From an uncultured Hungatella sp. (GTDB lineage: Bacteria > Bacillota > Clostridia > Lachnospirales > Lachnospiraceae): 33,707 nucleotides of DNA. The stretch lies in contig CAMUJH010000047.1 of assembly GCA_947089145.1 (NCBI GenBank), positions 1 to 33,707 of the forward strand. The letters run 5' to 3'. Each line of letters opens with the position of its first letter. Position 1 is the stretch's first letter. The translations under genes were made by a program, and so were the position numbers. Below are positions 1 to 7,761 of the stretch, one piece after another. The notes below the pieces were generated by a model. That model did not search any database. It had not been told where the DNA came from and saw only the letters and a list, made by a program, of their open reading frames with translations.

Positions 1-54
1 CGGTACGCACGGTGGTGTGAGAGGACGGCGGTTAATCACCGCCTCCTACTCGAT
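1..54 (+). mobile_element. group II intron 3' end (domain V remnant, domain VI, 3' splice site)
   Basis: The first bases match the 3' strand of a group II intron domain V (GTACGCACGGT), followed by the GGTGTGAGAGG linker. A domain VI hairpin follows, with GGCGGT at 27-32 pairing with ACCGCC at 38-43. The 3' side reads CCTACTCGAT, so an unpaired A at 48 lies 7 nt from the terminal AT. That is the usual place of the branch-point adenosine, and ending in AY is the usual 3' boundary. The intron body and any reverse transcriptase lie left of the window. The intron would be transcribed in the same direction as the downstream operon. The exact boundary at 54/55 is inferred from the consensus. Confidence 0.8.
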
Positions 55-134
55 TGCCCGGACACCTGGAGGGAAGGACATTGGCAAAAATGACGGAATA
101 TGGCAAGTTTACACCGGAATTATTCAAGAAATAA
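55..134 (+). CDS. 3' exon of an intron-interrupted gene, or a very short ORF
   Basis: Directly after the intron boundary one frame stays open from codon 57 to a TAA at 132-134. It ends in a plausible hydrophilic C-terminus (TEYGKFTPELFKK). Two readings are possible. It may be the last roughly 25 codons of a gene whose 5' part lies beyond the intron. Or it may be a separate peptide of about 17 residues starting at TTG 81 behind a GGAGGGAAGG ribosome site. I favour the first, because bacterial group II introns can sit inside genes and this is the frame open at the junction. The family is not recognisable from so short a tail. Confidence 0.35.
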
Positions 135-140
135 GGTTCG

Positions 141-166
141 CTTATGTGATAAAATTTGTGCATAAG
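141..166. promoter_or_regulatory. inverted repeat upstream of the amidohydrolase operon
   Basis: CTTATG at 141-146 and CATAAG at 161-166 form a dyad with a 14-bp AT-rich spacer, 45 bp upstream of the first operon gene. It is a candidate operator, possibly for the AraC regulator encoded three genes downstream. The arms are only 6 bp and no clear -35/-10 pair is visible here, so support is weak. Confidence 0.3.
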
Positions 167-210
167 TTAAAAAAGCCGGCTAAAGTAAACAAAAAAGGAG
201 AGGTAAGCAG

Positions 211-1218
211 ATGAAATCTATTGATGTGTTCTGTCACCTGATGCCAAAAAAGTATGCGGAAATGGCAATGAACCAGTCGCCTAACAAGTCCCATATGTTT
301 GTCAGGGCGCTGAATATGCAGGCCATGTCCGATATGGACTACCGCATGGAGGTGATGAAGAGGTTTTTGGGGTATAAGCAGATTCCTAATATCGTCTCTC
401 CCCCGGTGGAAGCGCTTGCGGGACCGGACCAGTCCCCTAAAATCGCAGCTTTGGGCAATGACGAGATAAAGGAGATTACAGAGAAACATCCTGAGTATTA
501 TGAAGGGTTCATTGCAGGGATTCCCTTTAACAATGTTCCCGCCTCTGTAGATGAGATCAAACGGTGTAAGGCCATGGGGGCCAAAGGCGTTCAGATTTAC
601 ACCAGCATGAACGGCGAGGCCATTGATCAGGAGAAATTCTGGCCTATTTACGAAACCTGTGAGAAGCTTGAACTGCCTCTTTTGATTCATCCCGTGGGAG
701 GACAGATGATTCCGGAATATTCTGGGGAGGAACGGTCAAAATATGAACTGTGGTTTCTCATCGGCTGGCCGTATCAGACTACGGTTGCCATGTGCAGGCT
801 GGCATTCGCGGGGATTTTTGAGGATTTTCCAAATCTTAAGATTGTGACCCACCATGTGGGGGCCATGATTCCCATGCTGGAAGGACGGATTGAAAACGGG
901 CTAAAAATGTACGGGGGAAGGACGGCGCCGGAGCTTAAGGAGGCTTTGACCAAAACCAGGATGAAAGGCAACCCTCTGGATACTTTTAAGAAATTTTACG
1001 CGGATACGGCGTCCTTTGGTTCAGCTTCGGCTATTCGGGCGGGGATTGACTTTTTTGGAAAAGACCATATCCTGTTTGCGTCGGACATGCCCTTTGACCC
1101 GGAGAAAGGGCCGGGTTATATTGAACGCACCTTAAACTGCATAGATGAGCTGCAGCTTACCCAGGAAGAGAAAGAGGCCATTCTTTATGGAAATGCCCAG
1201 CGGATCTTTCATGTATAG
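211..1218 (+). CDS. amidohydrolase-2 family protein (decarboxylase-type)
   Basis: A 335-residue protein of the metal-dependent amidohydrolase_2 group (COG2159), which includes ACMSD, gamma-resorcylate and other aromatic-acid decarboxylases as well as true hydrolases. Visible family landmarks are His160 (LLIHPVGG), His214 in THHVGAM, and Asp292 in FASDMPFDPE near the C-terminus, followed by the usual NAQRIF tail. The N-terminal metal motif is degenerate: DVFCH has Phe7 where the first His of HxH is expected, keeping only His9. Start ATG 211 follows AAAGGAGAGG. No signal peptide, so cytoplasmic. It sits 27 bp upstream of a membrane exchanger, which suggests that it decarboxylates or hydrolyses what that protein imports. 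Substrate unknown; decarboxylation is an inference from the family. Confidence 0.85.
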   Translation: MKSIDVFCHLMPKKYAEMAMNQSPNKSHMFVRALNMQAMSDMDYRMEVMKRFLGYKQIPNIVSPPVEALAGPDQSPKIAALGNDEIKEITEKHPEYYEGFIAGIPFNNVPASVDEIKRCKAMGAKGVQIYTSMNGEAIDQEKFWPIYETCEKLELPLLIHPVGGQMIPEYSGEERSKYELWFLIGWPYQTTVAMCRLAFAGIFEDFPNLKIVTHHVGAMIPMLEGRIENGLKMYGGRTAPELKEALTKTRMKGNPLDTFKKFYADTASFGSASAIRAGIDFFGKDHILFASDMPFDPEKGPGYIERTLNCIDELQLTQEEKEAILYGNAQRIFHV

Positions 1219-1245
1219 TTGCCTTGATGGAGGAGGAGATTCCAT

Positions 1246-2616
1246 ATGATGAAATTGGTGGTTTCTACATTGACAAATCAGTTTTTCCTGATGTTCCTTG
1301 CCATTGCCACAGGGCTTTTAATCGGGAAGATTAAGATTAAAAGCTTTTCTCTGGGGGTTTCCGGAGGGATTTTTACGGGGATTGTAATCGGATACATAGT
1401 TACCAACTGGGCCCATGGAGTGACGGAGGGAGGAACTGGGTTTTCCGATGCCAAGAGGATTCTTTCCACAGGGGTTGTGGCACAGGCATTCTTTACGTTC
1501 TTTCTCCTTTTGTTCCTGGTTTCCATTGGGATGAAAGTCGGCGGCAGCATCGGAACCATATTTAAACGGTACGGGATGAAGTTTGTGGTCATCGGCGCGG
1601 TGATTCCGGTGATTTCCATGGCCACGGCCTGCGTGCTCTATGGCACGGTGCTGTCCTCCAAGCCGTCGGTTACGCCCTATGAAACCATTGGCATGTTTGC
1701 GGGGGCCATGACTTCCACCCCTGGATACGGGACGGCCCTGGACGCGTCGGGAGGGCTGGACTATGGCAGAATTTATGATGAAGCGCCGGAAAAAGAGAAA
1801 AACGCAATGCTTTTAAAAATCGATCCGTCAGGCGCTCTTACGGCTGAAAATACGGCAAACCTTAACGAGGAGCAGACAGCGGCCTACAAGGAGGCGGTTT
1901 CTTCTGCCATCAGCCTGGGATATACGGTTGCGTTTCCCATTGGAGTGCTGGTTATTGTGGTGATGATTTCCATTCTTCCCAAAGTGTTTGGCATTGATTT
2001 GGAGAAAGAGAAGGAAAGGTATCGGCTTGAGCTGAACGCCATCGGGGATTCTGGAAAGAAAGCGAAGGAACAGCCCTTAAACTTTATGGTTATTGCCCTT
2101 GTTGCAGTTATTGGCATTGCTGTGGGGAATATTACGATTCCTCTGGGAAGCTTCGGAAGTTTTTCCCTGGGAGCAGCAGGGGGAGTCCTGCTTGCAGCCC
2201 TGATACTCAGCTATATGGGACAGATCGGCCCGGTGAATTTCCGCATGGACTCCAAAGCCCTGGGACTTATGTATCAGATGGGGCTGGTGTTTTTCATGGC
2301 CGTGGTCGGGCTTCGGTACGGATATGATGTGGTAACGTCCCTGATGGGTTCTGGACTGGCTCTTGCGGTGGCGGCGATTTTTGTGGAGGGGATTGCCGTT
2401 TTGGTAAGCTTCTTTATTGGACATAAAGTATTTAAGCTCAACTGGCTGATTTTAAGCGGCGCCATCGCCGGAGGCTGCACGTCCGCCCCGGGGCTGGGAG
2501 CAGCCATCAGTTCCACCGGTTCTGAGGAACCGACGGCAGGCTATGGGGCGGCGCAGCCCTTTGCCATCCTTGCAAATGTGCTGCTTGCAACTGTATTTTT
2601 CAGCATTATGCTTTAA
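1246..2616 (+). CDS. Asp-Al_Ex family membrane exchanger
   Basis: A 456-residue, strongly hydrophobic protein with about ten membrane segments in two related halves around a charged loop near residues 250-280 (KEKERYRLELNAIGDSGKKA). Each half carries the glycine-rich signature of the aspartate-alanine exchanger family: GAMTSTPGYGTALDASGG in the first, and GAIAGGCTSAPGLGAA near the C-terminus. AspT of Tetragenococcus swaps aspartate for alanine and so powers a decarboxylation cycle. Typical members (AspT, YidE, YbjL) are about 550 residues with TrkA_C domains in the middle; those are absent here. ATG 1246 and ATG 1249 both lie behind GGAGGAGGAG. Together with the preceding decarboxylase-type enzyme, a substrate/product antiporter is plausible, but the substrates are unknown. 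Confidence 0.85.
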   Translation: MMKLVVSTLTNQFFLMFLAIATGLLIGKIKIKSFSLGVSGGIFTGIVIGYIVTNWAHGVTEGGTGFSDAKRILSTGVVAQAFFTFFLLLFLVSIGMKVGGSIGTIFKRYGMKFVVIGAVIPVISMATACVLYGTVLSSKPSVTPYETIGMFAGAMTSTPGYGTALDASGGLDYGRIYDEAPEKEKNAMLLKIDPSGALTAENTANLNEEQTAAYKEAVSSAISLGYTVAFPIGVLVIVVMISILPKVFGIDLEKEKERYRLELNAIGDSGKKAKEQPLNFMVIALVAVIGIAVGNITIPLGSFGSFSLGAAGGVLLAALILSYMGQIGPVNFRMDSKALGLMYQMGLVFFMAVVGLRYGYDVVTSLMGSGLALAVAAIFVEGIAVLVSFFIGHKVFKLNWLILSGAIAGGCTSAPGLGAAISSTGSEEPTAGYGAAQPFAILANVLLATVFFSIML

Positions 2617-2688
2617 GCTTTTTGATATGGCAGCGGCGGTTAGGCCGGGTTATACTATAGACAGTACATAAACCAGGGAGTGATTTTT

Positions 2689-3522
2689 ATGGATGATTTC
2701 TGGATTGAACACCGTTACACGGCAAACAGCTATAAACTGCCATATCATTTTGAGAATAGGTATCAGGTCGTATTTCTGCTTGGGGGGAAAATATTGTACC
2801 AGGTGGGGGATAAAGAGTATGAGGTTTCAAAAGGCGGCATGATCGTGCTGAATACTCTGGAGGAACATACGTTAAAGGTTTTGGAATATCCCTATGAGCG
2901 CTACGTCATTGGGATACGGCCGGATTTTTTTCAGCATGAGGTAAAGTACCCGGAGGTGATCGCCGTGTTTATTAAGCGCCCGGCAGATTTTTCCCATCTG
3001 CTGACCGTGACGGAGCCTGTGTGGAAATACCTTTATGAAGTGATACAGGAGATGGAGAGGGAGTATCTGGCAAAAAAGAAGTACTGGGAAATGTATGTGG
3101 GCGCCAATCTGCGGAGGATGTTTATTACAATTTTCCGGGAATGCGCGGACGCTATGTCCATGATGAAGCTGGGAAACGGGATTACGGTGGCTTACAATGT
3201 GATGAATTATCTGAACCACCATTTCACACAGGAACTGAATATCGACAGTATCGCGGCGGCGCTGTTTCTCAACCGGGATTACATTTCTCATGTATTTAAG
3301 GAGGAGACGGGATACAGCATCATGGCCTATGTGATTTCTCTGCGCGTTAACCGGGCCAAGCTCCTGCTGACACAGACGGACCGAAGCGTTACTGACATTG
3401 CCATGGCATGCGGCTACACGGATTTTACTTATTTTTCCAAGCAGTTTAAGAAGCATACCAATATGTCACCCAGCAAATTCAGGAAAAATGCCGAAAGGAG
3501 CGAGGAAATTTATGGCACATGA
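2689..3522 (+). CDS. AraC family transcriptional regulator
   Basis: A 277-residue regulator. The N-terminal roughly 130 residues form an AraC-type cupin sensor (YQVVFLLGGKILYQVGDKEY then a GGMIVLNTLEEHTL strand). The C-terminal roughly 100 residues hold the double helix-turn-helix: LNIDSIAAALFLNRDYISHV for the first, and SVTDIAMACGYTDFTYFSKQ with the FKKHTNMSPSKFRK ending for the second. ATG 2689 is preferred over GTG 2680 because AGGGAGTGA sits at the right distance. It lies inside the operon, and its end overlaps the next reading frame by 11 bp, so it is probably co-translated with the reductase. It likely controls this operon in response to the substrate. Confidence 0.9.
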   Translation: MDDFWIEHRYTANSYKLPYHFENRYQVVFLLGGKILYQVGDKEYEVSKGGMIVLNTLEEHTLKVLEYPYERYVIGIRPDFFQHEVKYPEVIAVFIKRPADFSHLLTVTEPVWKYLYEVIQEMEREYLAKKKYWEMYVGANLRRMFITIFRECADAMSMMKLGNGITVAYNVMNYLNHHFTQELNIDSIAAALFLNRDYISHVFKEETGYSIMAYVISLRVNRAKLLLTQTDRSVTDIAMACGYTDFTYFSKQFKKHTNMSPSKFRKNAERSEEIYGT

Positions 3523-4867
3523 AAAGTTTCATTATAAAAGCCTGGAAGATGTGATGGAAGCGGCCAAAGGGCTGAATCTGCAGCTTCCCTTTGGGAAAGA
3601 TACGAAGATTCTTGCACAGCCGCTGAAAGTGAGAAATATATGTCTGCCAAACCGTCTGGGAATCGCCCCCATGGAGGGCGCGGACTCCCTGCCTGACGGA
3701 TCGCCTTCGGAATATACGTCCCGCCGCTATGTAAGGGAAGCCGAAGGCGGAAGCGGGCTTATCTGGTTTGAGGCGATTTCCATTGTGGAGGAGGGGCGTT
3801 CTTCCAGGACGCAGCTTCTTCTTAACAGGGATAACCTGGATAGTTACAAAAGGCTTACGGATGAAATCAGAGAGGCAGGGCGAAAAGCTAACGGATTTGC
3901 CCCATATCTGGTTATGCAGGCCAACCACAGCGGCCGCTATTCCAATCCGGACAATAAGCCGGCGCCTATGATTGCTTACCGCCATCCCTGGCTGGAAGAG
4001 TACCGGGAAGCGGATGATTCCTGCATTGTAACGGATGATTATCTAAAGGGGCTGGAGGAGGCCTTCGGCCAGGCGGCAAAGCTGGCAAAGGCGGCGGGGT
4101 TTGACGCAGTTGATATAAAGTCCTGCCACGGATATCTTCTTGCGGAGCTGTTATCTGCCTATACCCGGCCGGGAATGTACGGGGGCAGCTATGAAAACCG
4201 CACCCGTCTGTTAAAGAACGGGATTCTGGCGGCAAAGGCTTATGAGGACGAAAGGTTCATGGTCACTTCCCGGCTGGGAATCTATGACGGGTATCCGTAC
4301 CCCTGGGGTTTTGGCGTAAAAGAGGGTAATGGGCTGTCGCCGGATTTTACGGAGCCCATCCGTCTTGTTAAGGAGCTGCGCGAAGATTATGGACTGGACC
4401 TGATAGACCTTACCATGGGCAACCCTTATGCCACAACCCATGTGACCCGTCCTTTTGACGTGGGGAAATATGTGCCGGAGGAACATCCTTTTGTGGGGCT
4501 TCACCGGATGATAAGGGGCATCGGGACAGTGAAAAGGGCGGTGCCGCTTATGACGGTTTACGGGTCTGCGCCTACATATTTGAGGCAGTACGCCGATTTG
4601 TTTACGGCCGGGGCCGTACAAGAGGGGCTGTGCGACGGCATGCTCTTTGGGAGGATGGCCTTTGCTGACCCGGATTTTGCCAATGAGATTGTAAAATGCG
4701 GCAGAATCGATCCCAAAAGGGTCTGCTTAACCTGCGGAAAGTGCGGAGATTTGATTCGGGCCCACAAGCCTACAGGCTGTGTTGTCCGGGACCCGAAAAC
4801 ATTTTTAGGATTTTATAAAGAATTTGCGGAGACAAAAAGCAAGCTTCCGGCAAATTTCAGAGGATAG
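3512..4867 (+). CDS. old-yellow-enzyme type NADH:flavin oxidoreductase with Fe-S motif
   Basis: A 451-residue TIM-barrel flavoenzyme of the OYE / 2,4-dienoyl-CoA reductase group. The N-terminus has the FMN strand NRLGIAPMEGAD, QANHSGRY supplies the QxxHxGR motif, and CHGYLLAELLSAYTR is the HGYLxxxFLSP active-site segment. A cysteine cluster C405-x2-C408-x2-C411-x11-C423 would bind a [4Fe-4S] cluster. The protein stops about 30 residues later, so the FAD/NAD(P) domain of full-length 2,4-dienoyl-CoA reductase, BaiCD or BaiH is missing. Electrons would have to come from a partner or directly from NAD(P)H. ATG 3512 follows AAAGGAGCGAG. Such enzymes reduce activated C=C bonds. Two more redox genes follow in the operon. 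Confidence 0.88.
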   Translation: MAHEKFHYKSLEDVMEAAKGLNLQLPFGKDTKILAQPLKVRNICLPNRLGIAPMEGADSLPDGSPSEYTSRRYVREAEGGSGLIWFEAISIVEEGRSSRTQLLLNRDNLDSYKRLTDEIREAGRKANGFAPYLVMQANHSGRYSNPDNKPAPMIAYRHPWLEEYREADDSCIVTDDYLKGLEEAFGQAAKLAKAAGFDAVDIKSCHGYLLAELLSAYTRPGMYGGSYENRTRLLKNGILAAKAYEDERFMVTSRLGIYDGYPYPWGFGVKEGNGLSPDFTEPIRLVKELREDYGLDLIDLTMGNPYATTHVTRPFDVGKYVPEEHPFVGLHRMIRGIGTVKRAVPLMTVYGSAPTYLRQYADLFTAGAVQEGLCDGMLFGRMAFADPDFANEIVKCGRIDPKRVCLTCGKCGDLIRAHKPTGCVVRDPKTFLGFYKEFAETKSKLPANFRG

Positions 4868-4905
4868 AGACAGGTCTGCAAGTGTGGTTTAAGGAGGATT
4901 TTATA

Positions 4906-5673
4906 ATGAAGAAAACAGCGATTGTTACCGGGGGAAGCCGGGGAATCGGGTATGCGGTGGCAAAACAGCTTGGGCTGGACGGATGCCAGGTGGTGATCTT
5001 TTCCCTGGAGAATCCGGCTGACTGCCAGGAGGCATTTGATAAGCTGACAGAGATGGAGATTGACTGGCATTATATTCAGGGTTCCATTGACTCTGGGGAG
5101 GGAAGGGAGCGGCTGGTAAGGGAGACGGTGGAGCATTTCGGGCGGATTGATATTCTGGTGAATAATGCCGGGGTGGCGCCAAAGGAGAGAAAGGATCTTC
5201 TTGAAATGACCCAGGAGAGCTTTGACCGGGTTGTGGGCATCAACACAAAGGGAACATTGTTTCTGACGCAGGCGGTGGCAAAGCAGATGGTGAGCCAGGA
5301 GCAGGTATTTGCCAACAAGGGCCATATCGTGAATATCGGCTCCTGCTCTGCCCAGGTATCTTCCGTTTCCAGAGGGGAATACTGCATCTCCAAGGCGGCG
5401 GTGTCCATGGTAACCACCCTTTTTGCGGACCGTCTGGCGCCGGAAGGGATTGTGGTCAATGAGGTCCGGCCAGGGGTCATTGTCACGGATATGACCAGCG
5501 TTGTAACGGAAAAGTATGATAAAATGATCGCGGACGGCGTTTTTCCCATTGCCCGCTGGGGAAAGCCGGAGGACGTGGCCGGTGTGGTCAGCCTGTTCTG
5601 TTCTGACCGCATGGTATATACTACGGGCAATTACGTGGATGTTGACGGCGGATTTCACATAAAACGCCTGTAA
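4906..5673 (+). CDS. short-chain dehydrogenase/reductase (SDR)
   Basis: A 255-residue classical SDR. It has TGGSRGIG at 8-15 for the dinucleotide, NNAG at 86-89, a catalytic Ser146 in NIGSCSAQ, and Tyr159/Lys163 in YCISK. The C-terminal DVDGGF is typical of the 3-oxoacyl reductase-like branch. ATG 4906 lies behind TAAGGAGGA; an upstream in-frame GTG at 4882 lacks a ribosome site. It is 38 bp after the OYE gene and 9 bp before the flavoprotein gene. It would interconvert a ketone and an alcohol on the pathway intermediate using NAD(P)H. The specific substrate cannot be read from the sequence. Confidence 0.92.
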   Translation: MKKTAIVTGGSRGIGYAVAKQLGLDGCQVVIFSLENPADCQEAFDKLTEMEIDWHYIQGSIDSGEGRERLVRETVEHFGRIDILVNNAGVAPKERKDLLEMTQESFDRVVGINTKGTLFLTQAVAKQMVSQEQVFANKGHIVNIGSCSAQVSSVSRGEYCISKAAVSMVTTLFADRLAPEGIVVNEVRPGVIVTDMTSVVTEKYDKMIADGVFPIARWGKPEDVAGVVSLFCSDRMVYTTGNYVDVDGGFHIKRL

Positions 5674-5682
5674 GGAGAGATG

Positions 5683-7683
5683 ATGGAGATTAAGGAGCTT
5701 ACGATTGAAAATATTGTGGTTGGGACAGGCGCGGCAGGCTTTCAGGCAGCGCTGCGTCTGCACCAAAACGGGGACAGAGATGTTGCCATATTGACGGAGC
5801 ATATGAATGGGGGAACTTCCAGGAATACGGGGTCGGACAAGCAGACGTATTATAAGCTGTCCCTTGCCAGCGGGGATATGGATTCTGTGCGCACCATGGC
5901 GGAGGATCTGTTTGCGGGCCAGTGCGTGGACGGGGATCAGGCTCTGTGTGAGGCGGCTTTGTCGGCGCGCTGCTTTTTTGCCCTGACTGAGCTGGGGGTG
6001 CCTTTTCCGTGTACGGAATACGGCGAGTATATGGGATATAAGACGGATCATGACCGAGGGAGGCGGGCTACCAGCGCCGGCCCTTATACTTCGAAGCTGA
6101 TGACGGAGTGCCTGGAAAGGAGCGTAAGGGAGAAAGGCGTCAGGATTATGGACAGGATGCAGGTTATCCGCCTTCTGGTAAGGGACGGCCGGATCTACGG
6201 CGTCCTGTGCCTGGATAACCGTGAGAGGGATCGGGAGGGTTATGTGCTGGTCTGGTGCCGCAATGTGATCCTGGCAACCGGAGGCCCGGCGGGGATGTAC
6301 CATGACAGCGTTTACCCGGTTTCCCAGCTTGGCTCCAGCGGAATGGCTTTTGAGGCCGGGGCGGCGGGAAAAAATCTTACGGAGTGGCAGTTTGGGCTGG
6401 CGTCTTTAAATCCCAGATGGAATGTAAGCGGAACATATATGCAGGTTCTGCCCAGATTCGTTTCCACTGACCAGGAGGGCGGGGATGAGAGAGAGTTTCT
6501 CATGGAGTATTTTGAAAGGGAAGAGGACATGCTGTCCATGGTATTTTTAAAAGGATACCAGTGGCCTTTTGACGTGAATAAAATCTTCGGCGGTTCTTCT
6601 GTCATAGATCTTCTGGTATATCAGGAGACGATTCTTCGGGGGCGGAAGGTATATCTTGACTTTACAAGGAATCTGGGGGACGGCGCCGTTCCTTTTGAAA
6701 AGCTGGCGCCGGAGGCTTATGATTACTTAAAGCAGGCGGGAGCATTGTTTGGCACGCCCATTGAACGATTGAAGCAGATGAATGAGCCGGCCATCTTTTT
6801 TTATCAGGACCATAAGGTGGATCTGTATCATGAGAAACTGGAGGTAGCTGTCTGCGCCCAGCATAATAACGGGGGGATTGCCACGGATGGTTATTGGGAG
6901 ACAAAGATCCGGGGACTGTTTACAGCAGGTGAGGCGTGCGGAAGCCACGGGGTTACCAGGCCCGGCGGTACGGCTTTGAACGCGGGGCAGGCAGGTGCCC
7001 TGCGGGCTGCCCAAAAGATCCGTCTTCGAAAGCTGCATGGCAGGGAAAGGGCGGTTTCTGACCATATCAGGCAGGATTTGAGGGAGGAAGCAAAGGAGTT
7101 TGTGAACCTTCCTATGCAGGCGCGGGGCACTGTGGCTCTGGGGGAACTGTGGCAGAAAGCGGCTGTGAGGATGAGCGCCTGCGGCGGCATGATCCGGGAG
7201 AAGGGGCGTCTGGAAAGGGCGCTTAGAGAGATTGAAGGAGAGCTGGAGGGCTATCTGGGGCTTGTGAAAACGCCTTTGGCAAATCAGCTTTCCCTGTTTT
7301 ACCGGCTGCGCGATATGCTGATCTCACAGAAAGTCTATCTGTCTGCCATGGTGGACTACATAGAAAGCGGAGCGGGCAGCCGGGGGTCGGCCCTTTACAT
7401 GGATGAGAATGGAAGGCTGCCGGAGGGTAAGCTGCCGGAATTGTACCGGTGCAGGCTTGATAACGGGGCCCACGGAGGGATCGTTCAGGAGGTTACGCTT
7501 TGGGGCCGGGAGTGCAGGGCCCAGTGGCGGCCGGTGCGGCCGATTCCGCAGGTGGATTATTTTTTTGAGAATCAGTGGAGGGCATATCGGGAGAGGGAGA
7601 TAAAACCTCCCTTTTCCGGTTCTGACTTGGCTGATGGTTCTGTTTATGAGCGCCAATGTAATGGTTTCCTGATCGGCTTATGA
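5683..7683 (+). CDS. FAD-dependent fumarate-reductase-like flavoprotein
   Basis: A protein of about 666 residues related to the succinate dehydrogenase/fumarate reductase flavoprotein and L-aspartate oxidase family. The N-terminal FAD Rossmann motif is VVGTGAAGFQAA, then GGTSRNTGS matches the family's G(G/S)xS(x)A-like FAD pyrophosphate loop. A late FAD segment reads GLFTAGEACGSHGVTRPGGT. The last roughly 130 residues are a helical C-terminal domain like FrdA/NadB. There is no signal peptide, FMN domain or haem motif, so it is cytoplasmic, unlike secreted flavin reductases. ATG 5683 is chosen over ATG 5680 because AAGGAGAG would be too close to 5680. As last gene of the operon it probably reduces or dehydrogenates a C=C/C-C bond of the intermediate. 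Confidence 0.85.
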   Translation: MEIKELTIENIVVGTGAAGFQAALRLHQNGDRDVAILTEHMNGGTSRNTGSDKQTYYKLSLASGDMDSVRTMAEDLFAGQCVDGDQALCEAALSARCFFALTELGVPFPCTEYGEYMGYKTDHDRGRRATSAGPYTSKLMTECLERSVREKGVRIMDRMQVIRLLVRDGRIYGVLCLDNRERDREGYVLVWCRNVILATGGPAGMYHDSVYPVSQLGSSGMAFEAGAAGKNLTEWQFGLASLNPRWNVSGTYMQVLPRFVSTDQEGGDEREFLMEYFEREEDMLSMVFLKGYQWPFDVNKIFGGSSVIDLLVYQETILRGRKVYLDFTRNLGDGAVPFEKLAPEAYDYLKQAGALFGTPIERLKQMNEPAIFFYQDHKVDLYHEKLEVAVCAQHNNGGIATDGYWETKIRGLFTAGEACGSHGVTRPGGTALNAGQAGALRAAQKIRLRKLHGRERAVSDHIRQDLREEAKEFVNLPMQARGTVALGELWQKAAVRMSACGGMIREKGRLERALREIEGELEGYLGLVKTPLANQLSLFYRLRDMLISQKVYLSAMVDYIESGAGSRGSALYMDENGRLPEGKLPELYRCRLDNGAHGGIVQEVTLWGRECRAQWRPVRPIPQVDYFFENQWRAYREREIKPPFSGSDLADGSVYERQCNGFLIGL

Positions 7684-7761
7684 CATTTACATTCCTATTT
7701 TCAATCATCTCTTTTGTGTCCTTTCTTCTTTATGTTTTGTCAAGGCAGTTCAGGGATGTGA

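Noticed and set aside
142-690. Minus-strand ORF of 182 codons opposite the amidohydrolase
   Set aside because: No family resemblance and no ribosome site; the plus-strand gene accounts for the region.
2872-3456. Minus-strand ORF of 194 codons opposite the AraC gene
   Set aside because: Antisense shadow of a clear AraC regulator.
4813-6303. Long minus-strand ORF of 496 codons opposite the SDR and flavoprotein genes
   Set aside because: His-, Pro- and Arg-rich antisense translation of two well-supported genes. Such long antisense frames arise from the codon bias of the real strand.
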